From: Stutzerimonas balearica DSM 6083
GTDB lineage: Bacteria; Pseudomonadota; Gammaproteobacteria; Pseudomonadales; Pseudomonadaceae
Length of the DNA stretch: 64,000 bases
Direction: 5' to 3'
Assembly (NCBI RefSeq): GCF_000818015.1
Contig: NZ_CP007511.1
Location: forward strand, 1,164,001 to 1,228,000
The number at the start of each line of letters is the position of its first letter. The first letter of the stretch is position 1. The translations under genes were made by a program, and so were the position numbers. Below are positions 47,169 to 55,561 of this stretch, piece after piece. The notes below the pieces were generated by a model. It had not been told where the DNA came from and did no database searches. It saw only the letters and a list, made by a program, of their open reading frames with translations.

Positions 47169-49568
47169 TCAGTGCGCGGTTTCCACGGCGGGCTCCGTTG
47201 GGGACACCGCCGCCTGCTTCAACCTGCGCATCTGCTCCACGCCCCAGAGCACGCGTTCGGGGGTCGCCGGCGCGTCGATCTGCGGCTGCGCCTTGTAGTC
47301 TGCCAGGCTCGCCACCGCATCCTTGATCGCGCACCAGACCGAAATGCCGAGCATGAATGGCGGCTCGCCCACGGCCTTGGAGTGGAACACGGTGTCTTCG
47401 GGGTTCTTGCGGTTCTCCACCAGCTTGACCCGCAGATCCAGCGGCATGTCCGCCACCGCCGGGATCTTGTAGCTGGCCGGGCCGTTGGTCATCAGCTTGC
47501 CCTTGTCGTTCCAGACCAGCTCTTCCATGGTCAGCCAGCCGAGACCCTGGACGAAGCCGCCCTCGACCTGGCCGATGTCGATCGCCGGGTTCAGCGAGGC
47601 GCCCACGTCATGCAGGATGTCGCTGCGCAGCATCCTGTATTCGCCGGTCAGGGTATCGACGATCACTTCCGAGCAGGCCGCGCCATAGGCGAAGTAGTAG
47701 AACGGCCGCCCGCGCGCCTGACTGCGGTCGTAGTAGATCTTCGGCGTGCGGTAGAAGCCGGTGGACGACAGCGAGACCTGGCCGAAATAGGCCTGCTGGA
47801 TCAGCTCCTCGAAGCTGATGTACTGGTCACGCAGGCGCACCTGGCCGTTCTTGAACTCGACGTCTTCCTCGAAGATCTGCCACTTGCGTGCGGCGAACTC
47901 CACCAGCCGCTGCTTGATGGTCTGCGCCGCGTTCTGCGCCGCCTTGCCGTTGAGGTCGGCGCCGCTGGAGGCCGCCGTCGGCGAGGTGTTGGGCACCTTG
48001 TCGGTGTTGGTGGCGGTGATCTGGATGCGCTCGATATCCACCTGGAACACCTCGGCCACCACCTGGGCGACCTTGGTGTTCAGGCCCTGGCCCATCTCGG
48101 TGCCACCGTGGTTCAGGTGGATGCTGCCGTCGGTGTAGACGTGCACCAGCGCGCCGGCCTGGTTGAGGAAGCTGGCGGTGAAGCTGATGCCGAACTTCAC
48201 CGGCGTCAGCGCCAGGCCCTTCTTCAGGACCGGGCTCCTGGCATTGAACGCGCGGATCTCTTCGCGTCGCTTGGCGTAGTCGCTGCTGGCTTCCAGCTCG
48301 GCGGTCATCTCCTCGAGCATGTTGTGCTCGACGGTCTGGTAGTAGTGGGTGACGTTGCGCTCGGTCTTGCCGTAGTAGTTGCGCTTGCGCACCTCGAGCG
48401 GGTCCTTGCCCAGCTCGCGGGCCACGGCGTCCATGATCTCCTCGATGGCGACCATGCCCTGTGGGCCGCCGAAGCCGCGGTAGGCGGTGTTCGAGGCGAG
48501 GTTGGTCTTGCAGCGATGGCCATTGATGGTGGCGTCGCCGAGGTAGTAGGCGTTGTCGGAGTGGAACATGGCGCGGTCGACGATCGAGCCGGAAAGGTCC
48601 GGCGAGTAGCCGCAGTTACCGGCCAGATCGATCTCGATGCCGTGCAGCAGACCGTCATCGTCGAAGCCGACGTCGTACTCGACGTAGAACGGGTGGCGTT
48701 TGCCGGTCATGGTCATGTCTTCCATGCGCGGCAGGCGCATCTTGGTCGGCCGGCCGGTGAGGCGCGCGATCACCGCGCACAGGCATGCCGGGCCCGCGGC
48801 CTGGGTTTCCTTGCCGCCGAAACCGCCGCCCATGCGGCGCATGTCGATGACGATCTTGTTCATCGGCACGCCGAGCACTTCGGCCACCAGCTTCTGCACC
48901 TCGGTGGGGTTCTGCGTCGAGGTGTAGACGATCATGCCGCCGTCTTCGGTGGGCATCACCGAGGACACCTGGGTCTCGAGGTAGAAGTGTTCCTGCCCGC
49001 CGATGTGCAGCGAGCCGGTCAGCCGGCGCGGCGCGGCCGCCAGTGCGCTGGCCGAGTCGCCGCGCCGGTGGGTGTGGCTTTCCAGCACGAAATGCTTCTT
49101 GTGCAACGCCTCGACCACATCGAGCACCGGCTCCAGATCCTCATATTCGATGATCGCGGCCATGGCCGCCTGGCGTGCGGTTTCCAGGCTGTCGGCAGCC
49201 ACGGCGAGCACCGGCTGGCCGATGAACTCGACCTTGCCGTCGGCCAGCAGCGGGTCGCCGGGCATCACGGCGCCAATGTCCAGCTGGCCCGGCACGTCCT
49301 TCGCGGTGATGGCGATGGCCACCCCCGGAATCTGGTAGCAGGGCGCGGTGTCGATGCCGACGATGCGGGCATGGGCGCGCTCGCTCATGCGGGCATAGAC
49401 GTGCAGCTGGTTGGGGAATTCCAGGCGGTCGTCGACATACACCGCCTCGCCGGAGACGTGCTTGGGCGCGCTGTCGTGCTTGACGCTCTTGCCCACGCCA
49501 GTGACCAGGTCCGCAGTGAAGAGGGCGGCGATTTCTTCTTGAGTGCGTGCAAGGCTGTGGTTAGACAT
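47169..49568 (-). CDS. xdhB: Xanthine dehydrogenase large (molybdopterin) subunit
   Basis: The 799-residue protein carries the molybdenum cofactor and oxidises hypoxanthine and xanthine to urate. Visible are the N-terminal KHVSGEAVYVDD region, the cofactor motif GGGFGGKETQA, FRGFGGPQG-type loop (AYRGFGGPQGM), and the catalytic glutamate in SKAVGEPPFMLG near the C-terminus. The ATG at 49568 overlaps the xdhA stop by eight bases, so the subunits are translationally coupled. Length is normal for two-subunit bacterial enzymes. Confidence 0.97.
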   Translation of the reverse strand: MSNHSLARTQEEIAALFTADLVTGVGKSVKHDSAPKHVSGEAVYVDDRLEFPNQLHVYARMSERAHARIVGIDTAPCYQIPGVAIAITAKDVPGQLDIGAVMPGDPLLADGKVEFIGQPVLAVAADSLETARQAAMAAIIEYEDLEPVLDVVEALHKKHFVLESHTHRRGDSASALAAAPRRLTGSLHIGGQEHFYLETQVSSVMPTEDGGMIVYTSTQNPTEVQKLVAEVLGVPMNKIVIDMRRMGGGFGGKETQAAGPACLCAVIARLTGRPTKMRLPRMEDMTMTGKRHPFYVEYDVGFDDDGLLHGIEIDLAGNCGYSPDLSGSIVDRAMFHSDNAYYLGDATINGHRCKTNLASNTAYRGFGGPQGMVAIEEIMDAVARELGKDPLEVRKRNYYGKTERNVTHYYQTVEHNMLEEMTAELEASSDYAKRREEIRAFNARSPVLKKGLALTPVKFGISFTASFLNQAGALVHVYTDGSIHLNHGGTEMGQGLNTKVAQVVAEVFQVDIERIQITATNTDKVPNTSPTAASSGADLNGKAAQNAAQTIKQRLVEFAARKWQIFEEDVEFKNGQVRLRDQYISFEELIQQAYFGQVSLSSTGFYRTPKIYYDRSQARGRPFYYFAYGAACSEVIVDTLTGEYRMLRSDILHDVGASLNPAIDIGQVEGGFVQGLGWLTMEELVWNDKGKLMTNGPASYKIPAVADMPLDLRVKLVENRKNPEDTVFHSKAVGEPPFMLGISVWCAIKDAVASLADYKAQPQIDAPATPERVLWGVEQMRRLKQAAVSPTEPAVETAH

Positions 49569-51009
49569 AAGCGGTCACCCTCGTCTCGGTCGTCGGCGCT
49601 TGTTGTTCGAGGAAGCATTTGCGCAGCAGGTTCTGTGCGACCAGCAGGCGGTATTCGCGGCTGGCGCGGAAGTCGGTCAGCGGGGTGAAGTCCTCGGCCA
49701 GCGCATCGCAGGCGGCCTCCACGGTCTGCTGGTTCCACGGCGCGCCGGTCAGCGTCGCCTCGCAAGCCGCGGCGCGCTTGGGGATCGCCGCCATGCCGCC
49801 AAAGGCGACGCGGGCTTCGGCGATCACGCCGTCGGCGATCTTCAGGTCGAAGGCGGCACAGACAGCGGAAATGTCGTCGTCCAGGCGCTTGGATACCTTG
49901 TAGGCGCGGAACAGGCGATCCGCCGTCGCGCGCGGCACCCGCACCTTCTCGATGAACTCGCCGGGCTGGCGTGCGGTGACCTTGTAGTCGATGAAGAAAT
50001 CCTCGAGCGGCAGCGTGCGCACGTTGGCGCCGTGGCGCAGAACGATCTCGGCGCCGAGGGCGATCAGCAGCGGCGGCGAGTCGCCAATCGGCGAGGCGTT
50101 GCCGATGTTGCCGCCCAGCGTGCCCTGGTTGCGGATCTGCAAGGAGGCGAAGCGCTGCAGCAGCTCGCCGAAATCCGGGTACTCGGCGGCCAGTGCTGCG
50201 TAGCAGTCGGTCAGCGGTGCGGCGGCGCCGATTTCGATATGGCGGTCGGTGAGCTGGACCTGCTTCATCTCGGCGATCTGGCCGACGTGGATCATCACCG
50301 GCAGCGCGCGATGGAACTGGGTCACCTCCAGCGCCAGGTCGGTGCCGCCGGCGAGCAGTCGGGCTTCGGGGTTGGCGGCGTAGACCTCGGCCAGTTCGGC
50401 GACGGTCAGCGGCGACAGGCAACGCTTTTCGCCGTCGCTGAGCTCGGCCATTTCACGCGGGGCGATGGCCTTGAGCTGGGCGATGGTCTCGGCTTCGCGG
50501 GCATCGAACTGGTCCGGCTGCTTGCTGCAGCAGGCCTGCTCGGCCGCTTCGAGGATCGGCCGGTAGCCGGTGCAGCGACAGAGGTTGCCGGCCAGGGCTT
50601 CGTGCGTCTGGTGCGGGTCGTATTCGTTCACCGCGCCGGCGTTCTTCTGCAGGGCGAACAGGCTCATGACGAAGCCCGGCGTGCAGAAGCCGCATTGCGA
50701 ACCGTGGCAGTCGACCATCGCCTGCTGGACGCTGTGCAGCCGGCCCTGGTCCTTGAGGTCTTCGACGCTGATTAGCTGCTTGCCGTGCAGCGCGGAAACG
50801 AAGGTCAGGCACGAGTTGAGGGTGCGATAGCGCAGGCGGTCGCCCACCAGTTCGCCGACCACCACGGTACAGGCGCCACAGTCACCGGAGGCGCAGCCCT
50901 CCTTGGTTCCGGTCTTGCCACGATGCTCGCGCAGGTACTGCAGCACCGTGGTGTTGGGATCGAGCGCGCGCTCGCTGCGCAGTTCTCGATTGAGGAGAAA
51001 CTGGATCAA
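49561..51009 (-). CDS. xdhA: Xanthine dehydrogenase small (Fe-S/FAD) subunit
   Basis: The 482-residue protein has two [2Fe-2S] domains (GCASGDCGACTVVVGE; CGFCTPGFVMS and CRCTGYRP) and an FAD domain (LLAGGTDLAL, GTLGGNIGNASPIGD) with a C-terminal CO-dehydrogenase flavoprotein domain. It passes electrons from XdhB to NAD. A TTG at 51009 preceded by GGAGG (eight bases off) is chosen: the protein then starts (M)IQFLLNRELRSE like homologues, and the upstream frame runs into the promoter. Confidence 0.95.
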   Translation of the reverse strand: MIQFLLNRELRSERALDPNTTVLQYLREHRGKTGTKEGCASGDCGACTVVVGELVGDRLRYRTLNSCLTFVSALHGKQLISVEDLKDQGRLHSVQQAMVDCHGSQCGFCTPGFVMSLFALQKNAGAVNEYDPHQTHEALAGNLCRCTGYRPILEAAEQACCSKQPDQFDAREAETIAQLKAIAPREMAELSDGEKRCLSPLTVAELAEVYAANPEARLLAGGTDLALEVTQFHRALPVMIHVGQIAEMKQVQLTDRHIEIGAAAPLTDCYAALAAEYPDFGELLQRFASLQIRNQGTLGGNIGNASPIGDSPPLLIALGAEIVLRHGANVRTLPLEDFFIDYKVTARQPGEFIEKVRVPRATADRLFRAYKVSKRLDDDISAVCAAFDLKIADGVIAEARVAFGGMAAIPKRAAACEATLTGAPWNQQTVEAACDALAEDFTPLTDFRASREYRLLVAQNLLRKCFLEQQAPTTETRVTAYV

Positions 51010-51058
51010 GGTAGACCTCCGTTTTCTTGTTCTTGGCTCGGGTATCGCCTGAGCCGGG

Positions 51059-51110
51059 AACTTAGTCATATCTGACTTCGTGGTCAAGAAAAATTGACTC
51101 AAAAGTCAAT
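51059..51110 (-). promoter_or_regulatory. xdhA promoter with two TGACT inverted repeats
   Basis: Minus-strand TTGACC (51087-51082) and TAAGTT (51064-51059) are 17 bp apart. AGTCA TATC TGACT (51064-51077) lies in the spacer, and ATTGACT CAAA AGTCAAT (51093-51110) lies just upstream of the -35. The shared TGACT half-site suggests one dimeric regulator, different from the TTGTNNACAA sites of the urate operon. Confidence 0.6.
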
Positions 51111-51184
51111 GTGGCGGACGAGCGCACCTGACGGCGGTGCGCCACGCCCGCAGGCAGCGGTCCCCAGTCTCAAGTAAAGCCCGC

Positions 51185-52159
51185 TCAGACCGCTTCGGCG
51201 CTCGTCTGGCGACGGTAGGCATAGGTATCGGCGAAGCGCGAGAGCATGTAGGCCGCGCAGGTGGTGGCAGGGTAGCGCGGCGGGTTATCGGCTGCGTGAC
51301 AGCCGGGCAGGCAACTGATCTCGGTATCCGGATGCGGCTCGGCGAAGAACGGCATGGAGTAGCGGTCCACGCCCAGCGGGCTGATCACGCGATGGGGCGT
51401 CGACTTGTAACGGTCGTTGCTCCAGCGCGCCATCATGTCGCCGATGTTGACCACGTAGGTGCCCTCGATGGGCGGCGCGTCGATCCACTCGCCGCGGACG
51501 TTTCGTACCTGCAGCCCGCCGGCCTGGTCCTGATGGAGCAGGGTGACGCAGCCGTAGTCGGTGTGTGCGCCGGCGCCTTGTTGATCGGCGCTGGTGGCGG
51601 TCTGCCGGGGCGGGTAGTGGATCATGCGGAACACGCTGATCGGCTCGACGAAACGTTTATCGAAGAAGTCCCGCTCGAGGCCGAGCGCCAGAGCCAGCGC
51701 GCGCAGCAAGGTGCAGGCCAGCGCCTGCATGTCGCGGTAGTGCGCTTCCATCAGCTCGGCCCAGCCGTCGAGCCGGGCCGGGTGCCGGTTGGGCCCGCGC
51801 AGCGGTTTGCCGGCCAGTACCTCGGGATGGTCGGCAGGCATATGGAAACCCATGTCGAAGGTTTCCTTGAGGTCGCACGGCTGGGCCGGGTCGAGCTGCT
51901 CGGTGGCGATGGCACCGTAGCCGCGGTGGTGCGGGCTCTTGGTGATGTCGATCTCGAGCTTGATCTCGGCGGGCAGGGCGAAGAAGCGCCGGGCGTAGTC
52001 GTCGAGCCGGGCGATGCGTGCGGCGCTGATCGGGTGGCCCGTGATGTAGAAGAAGCCCCACTCGCGGCAGGCGCGGTCGATCGCCTCGGCAACGGCCAGA
52101 TGGCCGGCCTCGTCGGCGTGGTACAGCGGGGCGATGTCGATGATGGGCAGTGAGTTCAT
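51185..52159 (-). CDS. 2OG-Fe(II) oxygenase of the isopenicillin N synthase family
   Basis: The 324-residue protein has the DIOX_N start (LPIIDIAPLY, EWGFFYITGHPI) and the catalytic core with iron ligands H199 and D201 (GAHTDYG), H256 (STPHRV), and the 2-oxoglutarate motif RYS at 266-268. All residues for activity are present. It sits between xdhA and a BMP-type purine-binding protein gene on the same strand, so a purine or pyrimidine derivative is the likely substrate, but no known member tells which. ATG at 52159. Confidence 0.9.
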   Translation of the reverse strand: MNSLPIIDIAPLYHADEAGHLAVAEAIDRACREWGFFYITGHPISAARIARLDDYARRFFALPAEIKLEIDITKSPHHRGYGAIATEQLDPAQPCDLKETFDMGFHMPADHPEVLAGKPLRGPNRHPARLDGWAELMEAHYRDMQALACTLLRALALALGLERDFFDKRFVEPISVFRMIHYPPRQTATSADQQGAGAHTDYGCVTLLHQDQAGGLQVRNVRGEWIDAPPIEGTYVVNIGDMMARWSNDRYKSTPHRVISPLGVDRYSMPFFAEPHPDTEISCLPGCHAADNPPRYPATTCAAYMLSRFADTYAYRRQTSAEAV

Positions 52160-52299
52160 GGATGACTCCAGGGAACGGCGCCGCCGGTCTTCTCGTACCG
52201 GCGGCCTTCGAGGGCAATGCCCCCTGCGTGCGGTTCGCCAGGTGGCGGGACGGCTCGCGAGAGTTCGCAGTGCGCCGGCCGGACCGGCGCAGGTGACGC

Positions 52300-53382
52300 T
52301 TACTTCGGCATTTCAGCCTTCACGCCTTCGACGTAGTAATTCATCGAGGCGAGGTCCTTGATGCTGGCGGTTTCGCCCTCGGCGATGCGCACTTCGCCAG
52401 CCTGGTCCTTGATCGGGCCGGTGAACGGGTGGAACTCGCCGCTCTTGATGCGGGCGATGATCTGCTCGGCTTCGGACTTCACATCCGCGGGCACCAGATC
52501 GCTGATCGGCAGGCTGATGCTGTCCTGGGCCAGACCGCCCCAGAAGTCCTCGGATTTCCAGTTGCCGGCCATTACCGCTTCGGCGGACTTGGTGTAGTGC
52601 GGGCCCCAGTCGTTGACGATGGAAGTCAGCACGGCCTTCGGCCCGAAGTGCTGCATGTCCGAGGCGTAACCGACGGAATAGACGCCACGGCGCTCGGCGG
52701 CCTGGATCGGTGCCGGGCTGTCGGTGTGCTGGAAGATCACGTCCACGCCCTGGTCGATCAGCGCGTTGGCGGCATCGGCTTCCTTGCCCGGATCGAACCA
52801 GGTGTTGACCCACACCACCTTGATCTCGGTGCCGGGGTTGTACTTGTCCAGCGCCAGCTGGATCGCGTTGATGTCGCGGATCACTTCCGGAATCGGGAAG
52901 GAGGCGATGTAGCCGACCTTCTTGGTCTTGGTCATCTTCGCCGCGAGGAAGCCGCCGACGTAGCGGCCCTCATAGGAGCGGGTCAGGTAGGTGCCGACGT
53001 TCTTCGCTTGCTTGTAGCCGGTGGCGTGCTCGAAGGTGACCTTGGGGAATTGCTTGGCGACCTTGATCGTCGGGTTCATGTAGCCGAACGAGGTGGTGAA
53101 GATCAGGTCGTAGCCGCCCTTGGCCATGTTGCGGATGACCCGCTCGGCGTCGGCGCCTTCGGGTACGTTCTCGACGAAGCTGGTCTGTACCTTGTCGCCC
53201 AGTTTTTCTTCCATGTACTGGCGGCCCTGCTCGTGCTGGTAGGTCCAGCCATGGTCGCCGATCGGGCCGATATAGACGAAACCAACCTTCAGCGGGGCGG
53301 CGGCCGATGCGCTGAGGCTGGCCGTCAGGCCGATGGCTGCGGCGAGGGCGCGCAACAGGGTTTTTCGGGTGTGTTTCTGCAT
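52300..53382 (-). CDS. BMP-family ABC transporter substrate-binding protein
   Basis: The 360-residue protein has a signal peptide (about 1-27, ending ASA) and a BMP/PnrA-type periplasmic binding fold: GFVYIGPIGDHGWTYQHEQGRQYME, FTTSFGYMNPTIKVAKQFP, WVNTWFDPGKEADAANALIDQGVDVIFQHTDSPA. Members bind purine nucleosides or bases. The signal lacks a lipobox cysteine, so it is free in the periplasm. The matching ATPase and permeases are at 57.7-61.4 kb, separated by the deaminase gene and repeats. Confidence 0.93.
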   Translation of the reverse strand: MQKHTRKTLLRALAAAIGLTASLSASAAAPLKVGFVYIGPIGDHGWTYQHEQGRQYMEEKLGDKVQTSFVENVPEGADAERVIRNMAKGGYDLIFTTSFGYMNPTIKVAKQFPKVTFEHATGYKQAKNVGTYLTRSYEGRYVGGFLAAKMTKTKKVGYIASFPIPEVIRDINAIQLALDKYNPGTEIKVVWVNTWFDPGKEADAANALIDQGVDVIFQHTDSPAPIQAAERRGVYSVGYASDMQHFGPKAVLTSIVNDWGPHYTKSAEAVMAGNWKSEDFWGGLAQDSISLPISDLVPADVKSEAEQIIARIKSGEFHPFTGPIKDQAGEVRIAEGETASIKDLASMNYYVEGVKAEMPK

Positions 53383-53589
53383 GGGGGTGGCGCTCCTGAT
53401 GGCTTTGCTGGCAAAGCTCGTTTATGACTGGGAGCGCTGTAGCAAAAAGCTGACCAACCGGACAAAAATCGCTGGCGCGCGGCCAGGAATGGCGACTGCC
53501 CCGGACCCTCCGCCGCATGAGAGGTTCGCCTTGGTGCGTCAGGCTCCAGCCGTGCCCAGGGAGGGTGCGCAGGGTGGGCGTATGCCATG

Positions 53590-53944
53590 CATCCGCGTGG
53601 CTGGCTTCGGCCATCCACCCTACGGGCATGAACGTGTCACCCCGTAGGGTGGAAAACGCGCGAAGCGCTTTTCCACGCGGGACGTTTACGGATAGGCCTC
53701 GTCTGCTTGGCCGGATGTGGCATCCGCGTGGATGGCTTCGGCCATCCACCCTACGGACATGAGGGTGCCACCCCGTAGGGTGGAAAACGCGCAAAGCGCT
53801 TTTCCACGTGGGACGTTTACGGATAGGCCTTGTCTGCTTGGCAGGATGTGGCATCCGCGTGGATGGCTTCGGCCATCCACCCTACGGACATGAGGGTGCC
53901 ACCCCGTAGGGTGGAAAATGCGCGAAGCGCTTTTCCACGCGGGC
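53590..53944. repeat. Three tandem 131-bp repeats, each with two hairpins
   Basis: Units start at 53590, 53721 and 53852 (exact 131-bp period, last one shortened). Each has CATCCGCGTGGATGGCTTCGGCCATCCACCCTACGG, a short spacer, then CCCCGTAGGGTGGAAAACGCGCGAAGCGCTTTTCCACG. It fills most of the 569-bp gap between the deaminase and BMP genes; 53383-53589 shows nothing else. Confidence 0.93.
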
Positions 53945-53951
53945 CGCCGCT

Positions 53952-55307
53952 TCAGCCGGCGATCAGTTGCCGGGCCGCCTGGCTGTGCTCGGCGATCAGG
54001 GCGGCCACGTCGAGCCCTTCGATCTGGCCGTCGATCACCCGCCAGCGCCCGCCGACCATCACCCGGTCGGCCCGGTCGGCCGCGCACAGCAGCAGCGCGG
54101 CGATCGGGTCGTGGCTACCGGAGAAGCGCAGTTCGTCGAGCTTGAACAGGGCGAGATCGGCCTGCTTGCCGACCGCCAGTTTGCCGATGTCGCGGCGCCC
54201 GAGCAGGCGTGCCGAACCGCGGGTCGCCCAGCCGAGCACCTTCTCTGGCGTGATCTTCTCGGCGCCGTAGCGCAGGCGCCCGATGAACAGCGCCTGGCGC
54301 GCCTCGAGCATCATGTTCGAAGCATCGTTGGAGGCCGAGCCGTCGACGCCCAGGCCGATGATGGCGCCCTGGTCCTCGAGTTCCAGCGTGTGGCAGATGC
54401 CCGAGGCCAGGCGCATGTTGGAGCTCGGGCAATGACAGATGCCGACGCCGGCCGCCCCCAGGCGGTGGATCTCCACCTGGTTGAAGTGGATGCCGTGGGC
54501 CAGCCAGGTCCGCGGGCCGAGCCAGCCGACGCTCTGCAGGTAGTCCACGGTACGCATGCCGAAGCGCTGCGCGCAGAACTCCTGTTCGTCCAGCGTTTCG
54601 GCCAGGTGGGTATGCAGACGCACGTCGCGCGCCTCGGCCAGCTCCGCGCAGGCACGCATGATGTCGGTAGTCACCGAGAACGGCGAGCAGGGCGCCAGGG
54701 CGATCTGGATCTGCGCACCGTCGCCGCGCTCGTGGTAGCGGTCGATCAGCCGCTCGCTGTCGGCGAGGATGGTTTCGGCGTCCTGCACCACACTCTTGCA
54801 GGGCAGGCCGCCGTTTTCCTTGGACAGGTTCATCGAGCCGCGCGTCAGGGTCGCGCGCATGCCCATCGCGCGTACTGCCTCGACCTGGATGTCGATCGCT
54901 TCCTCGAGGCCGGCGGGGAACAGGTAGTGGTGGTCGGCGGCAGTGGTGCAGCCCGACAGCAGCAGCTCGGCCAGCGCCACCTGGCTCGCCAGCTCCAGCG
55001 CCCGCGGCGTCAGCCGCGCCCAGACCGGGTAGAGGGTCAGCAGCCAGTTGAACAAGGGCTCGTTGACCACCGGGCCCCAGGCGCGAGTGAGCGTCTGGTA
55101 GAAGTGGTGGTGGGTATTGACCAGCCCCGGCAGCACGACGTGCTCGCGGGCATCGAACGTCTCGCTCACCGGCTGCGCGGGCGAGGCCCCGGCGGCGAGC
55201 ATTTCGACGATGACGCCGTTCTCGACCACCAGCCCGCCGGGGGCGTGGGTGTCGTTGGCGGTGAACAGGGCAAGGGGATTCTTGATCCAGATACGGTCAG
55301 CAGGCAT
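53952..55307 (-). CDS. 8-oxoguanine deaminase (amidohydrolase)
   Basis: The 451-residue amidohydrolase has the zinc site PGLVNTHHHFYQTLTRAWGP, a histidine in RLHTHLAET, WLAHGIHFN and the aspartate in GLGVDGSASNDASNM. Its features match the Pseudomonas 8-oxoguanine deaminase group, which converts 8-oxoguanine directly to urate; cytosine or isoguanine deaminases are related, so substrate is likely rather than certain. It lies at the head of the gene run deaminase-BMP-oxygenase-xdh. ATG at 55307; AGGAGAAAG lies upstream. Confidence 0.88.
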   Translation of the reverse strand: MPADRIWIKNPLALFTANDTHAPGGLVVENGVIVEMLAAGASPAQPVSETFDAREHVVLPGLVNTHHHFYQTLTRAWGPVVNEPLFNWLLTLYPVWARLTPRALELASQVALAELLLSGCTTAADHHYLFPAGLEEAIDIQVEAVRAMGMRATLTRGSMNLSKENGGLPCKSVVQDAETILADSERLIDRYHERGDGAQIQIALAPCSPFSVTTDIMRACAELAEARDVRLHTHLAETLDEQEFCAQRFGMRTVDYLQSVGWLGPRTWLAHGIHFNQVEIHRLGAAGVGICHCPSSNMRLASGICHTLELEDQGAIIGLGVDGSASNDASNMMLEARQALFIGRLRYGAEKITPEKVLGWATRGSARLLGRRDIGKLAVGKQADLALFKLDELRFSGSHDPIAALLLCAADRADRVMVGGRWRVIDGQIEGLDVAALIAEHSQAARQLIAG

Positions 55308-55560
55308 GGCCGGCTTTCTCCTGAGGGTTGAGTTCAGAGTAGCCAGCTCAGTTATGCCCTGTCTGCTGATCCAGGGGGCGCGGGCAAGCCGTGCGCCGGG
55401 GAGGAAGATAAAGGGTTTGGGGTGGGTTTGTCACAGGGGGTTGAGTCTCTGCCCGCGAATGGTGGCGTGCGGTGTTTGCTCAGGGGGCGGCGCTTTCGCC
55501 CGGCATGGGCGATAGGACGTACCGGCTCGGGCGCCTCGTTTTATCTCGCCAGCAAGCTCT
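55308..55560. other. Intergenic, no gene seen
   Basis: This stretch upstream of the deaminase must hold its promoter. It contains G-rich tracts but no coding frame or clear box that I can support. It runs into the long repeat array. Confidence 0.4.
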
Positions 55561-55561
55561 C

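Noticed and set aside
47172..49688. Open frame of 838 codons antisense to xdhB
   Set aside because: Histidine-, valine- and arginine-rich antisense frame; xdhB on the other strand carries all family motifs.
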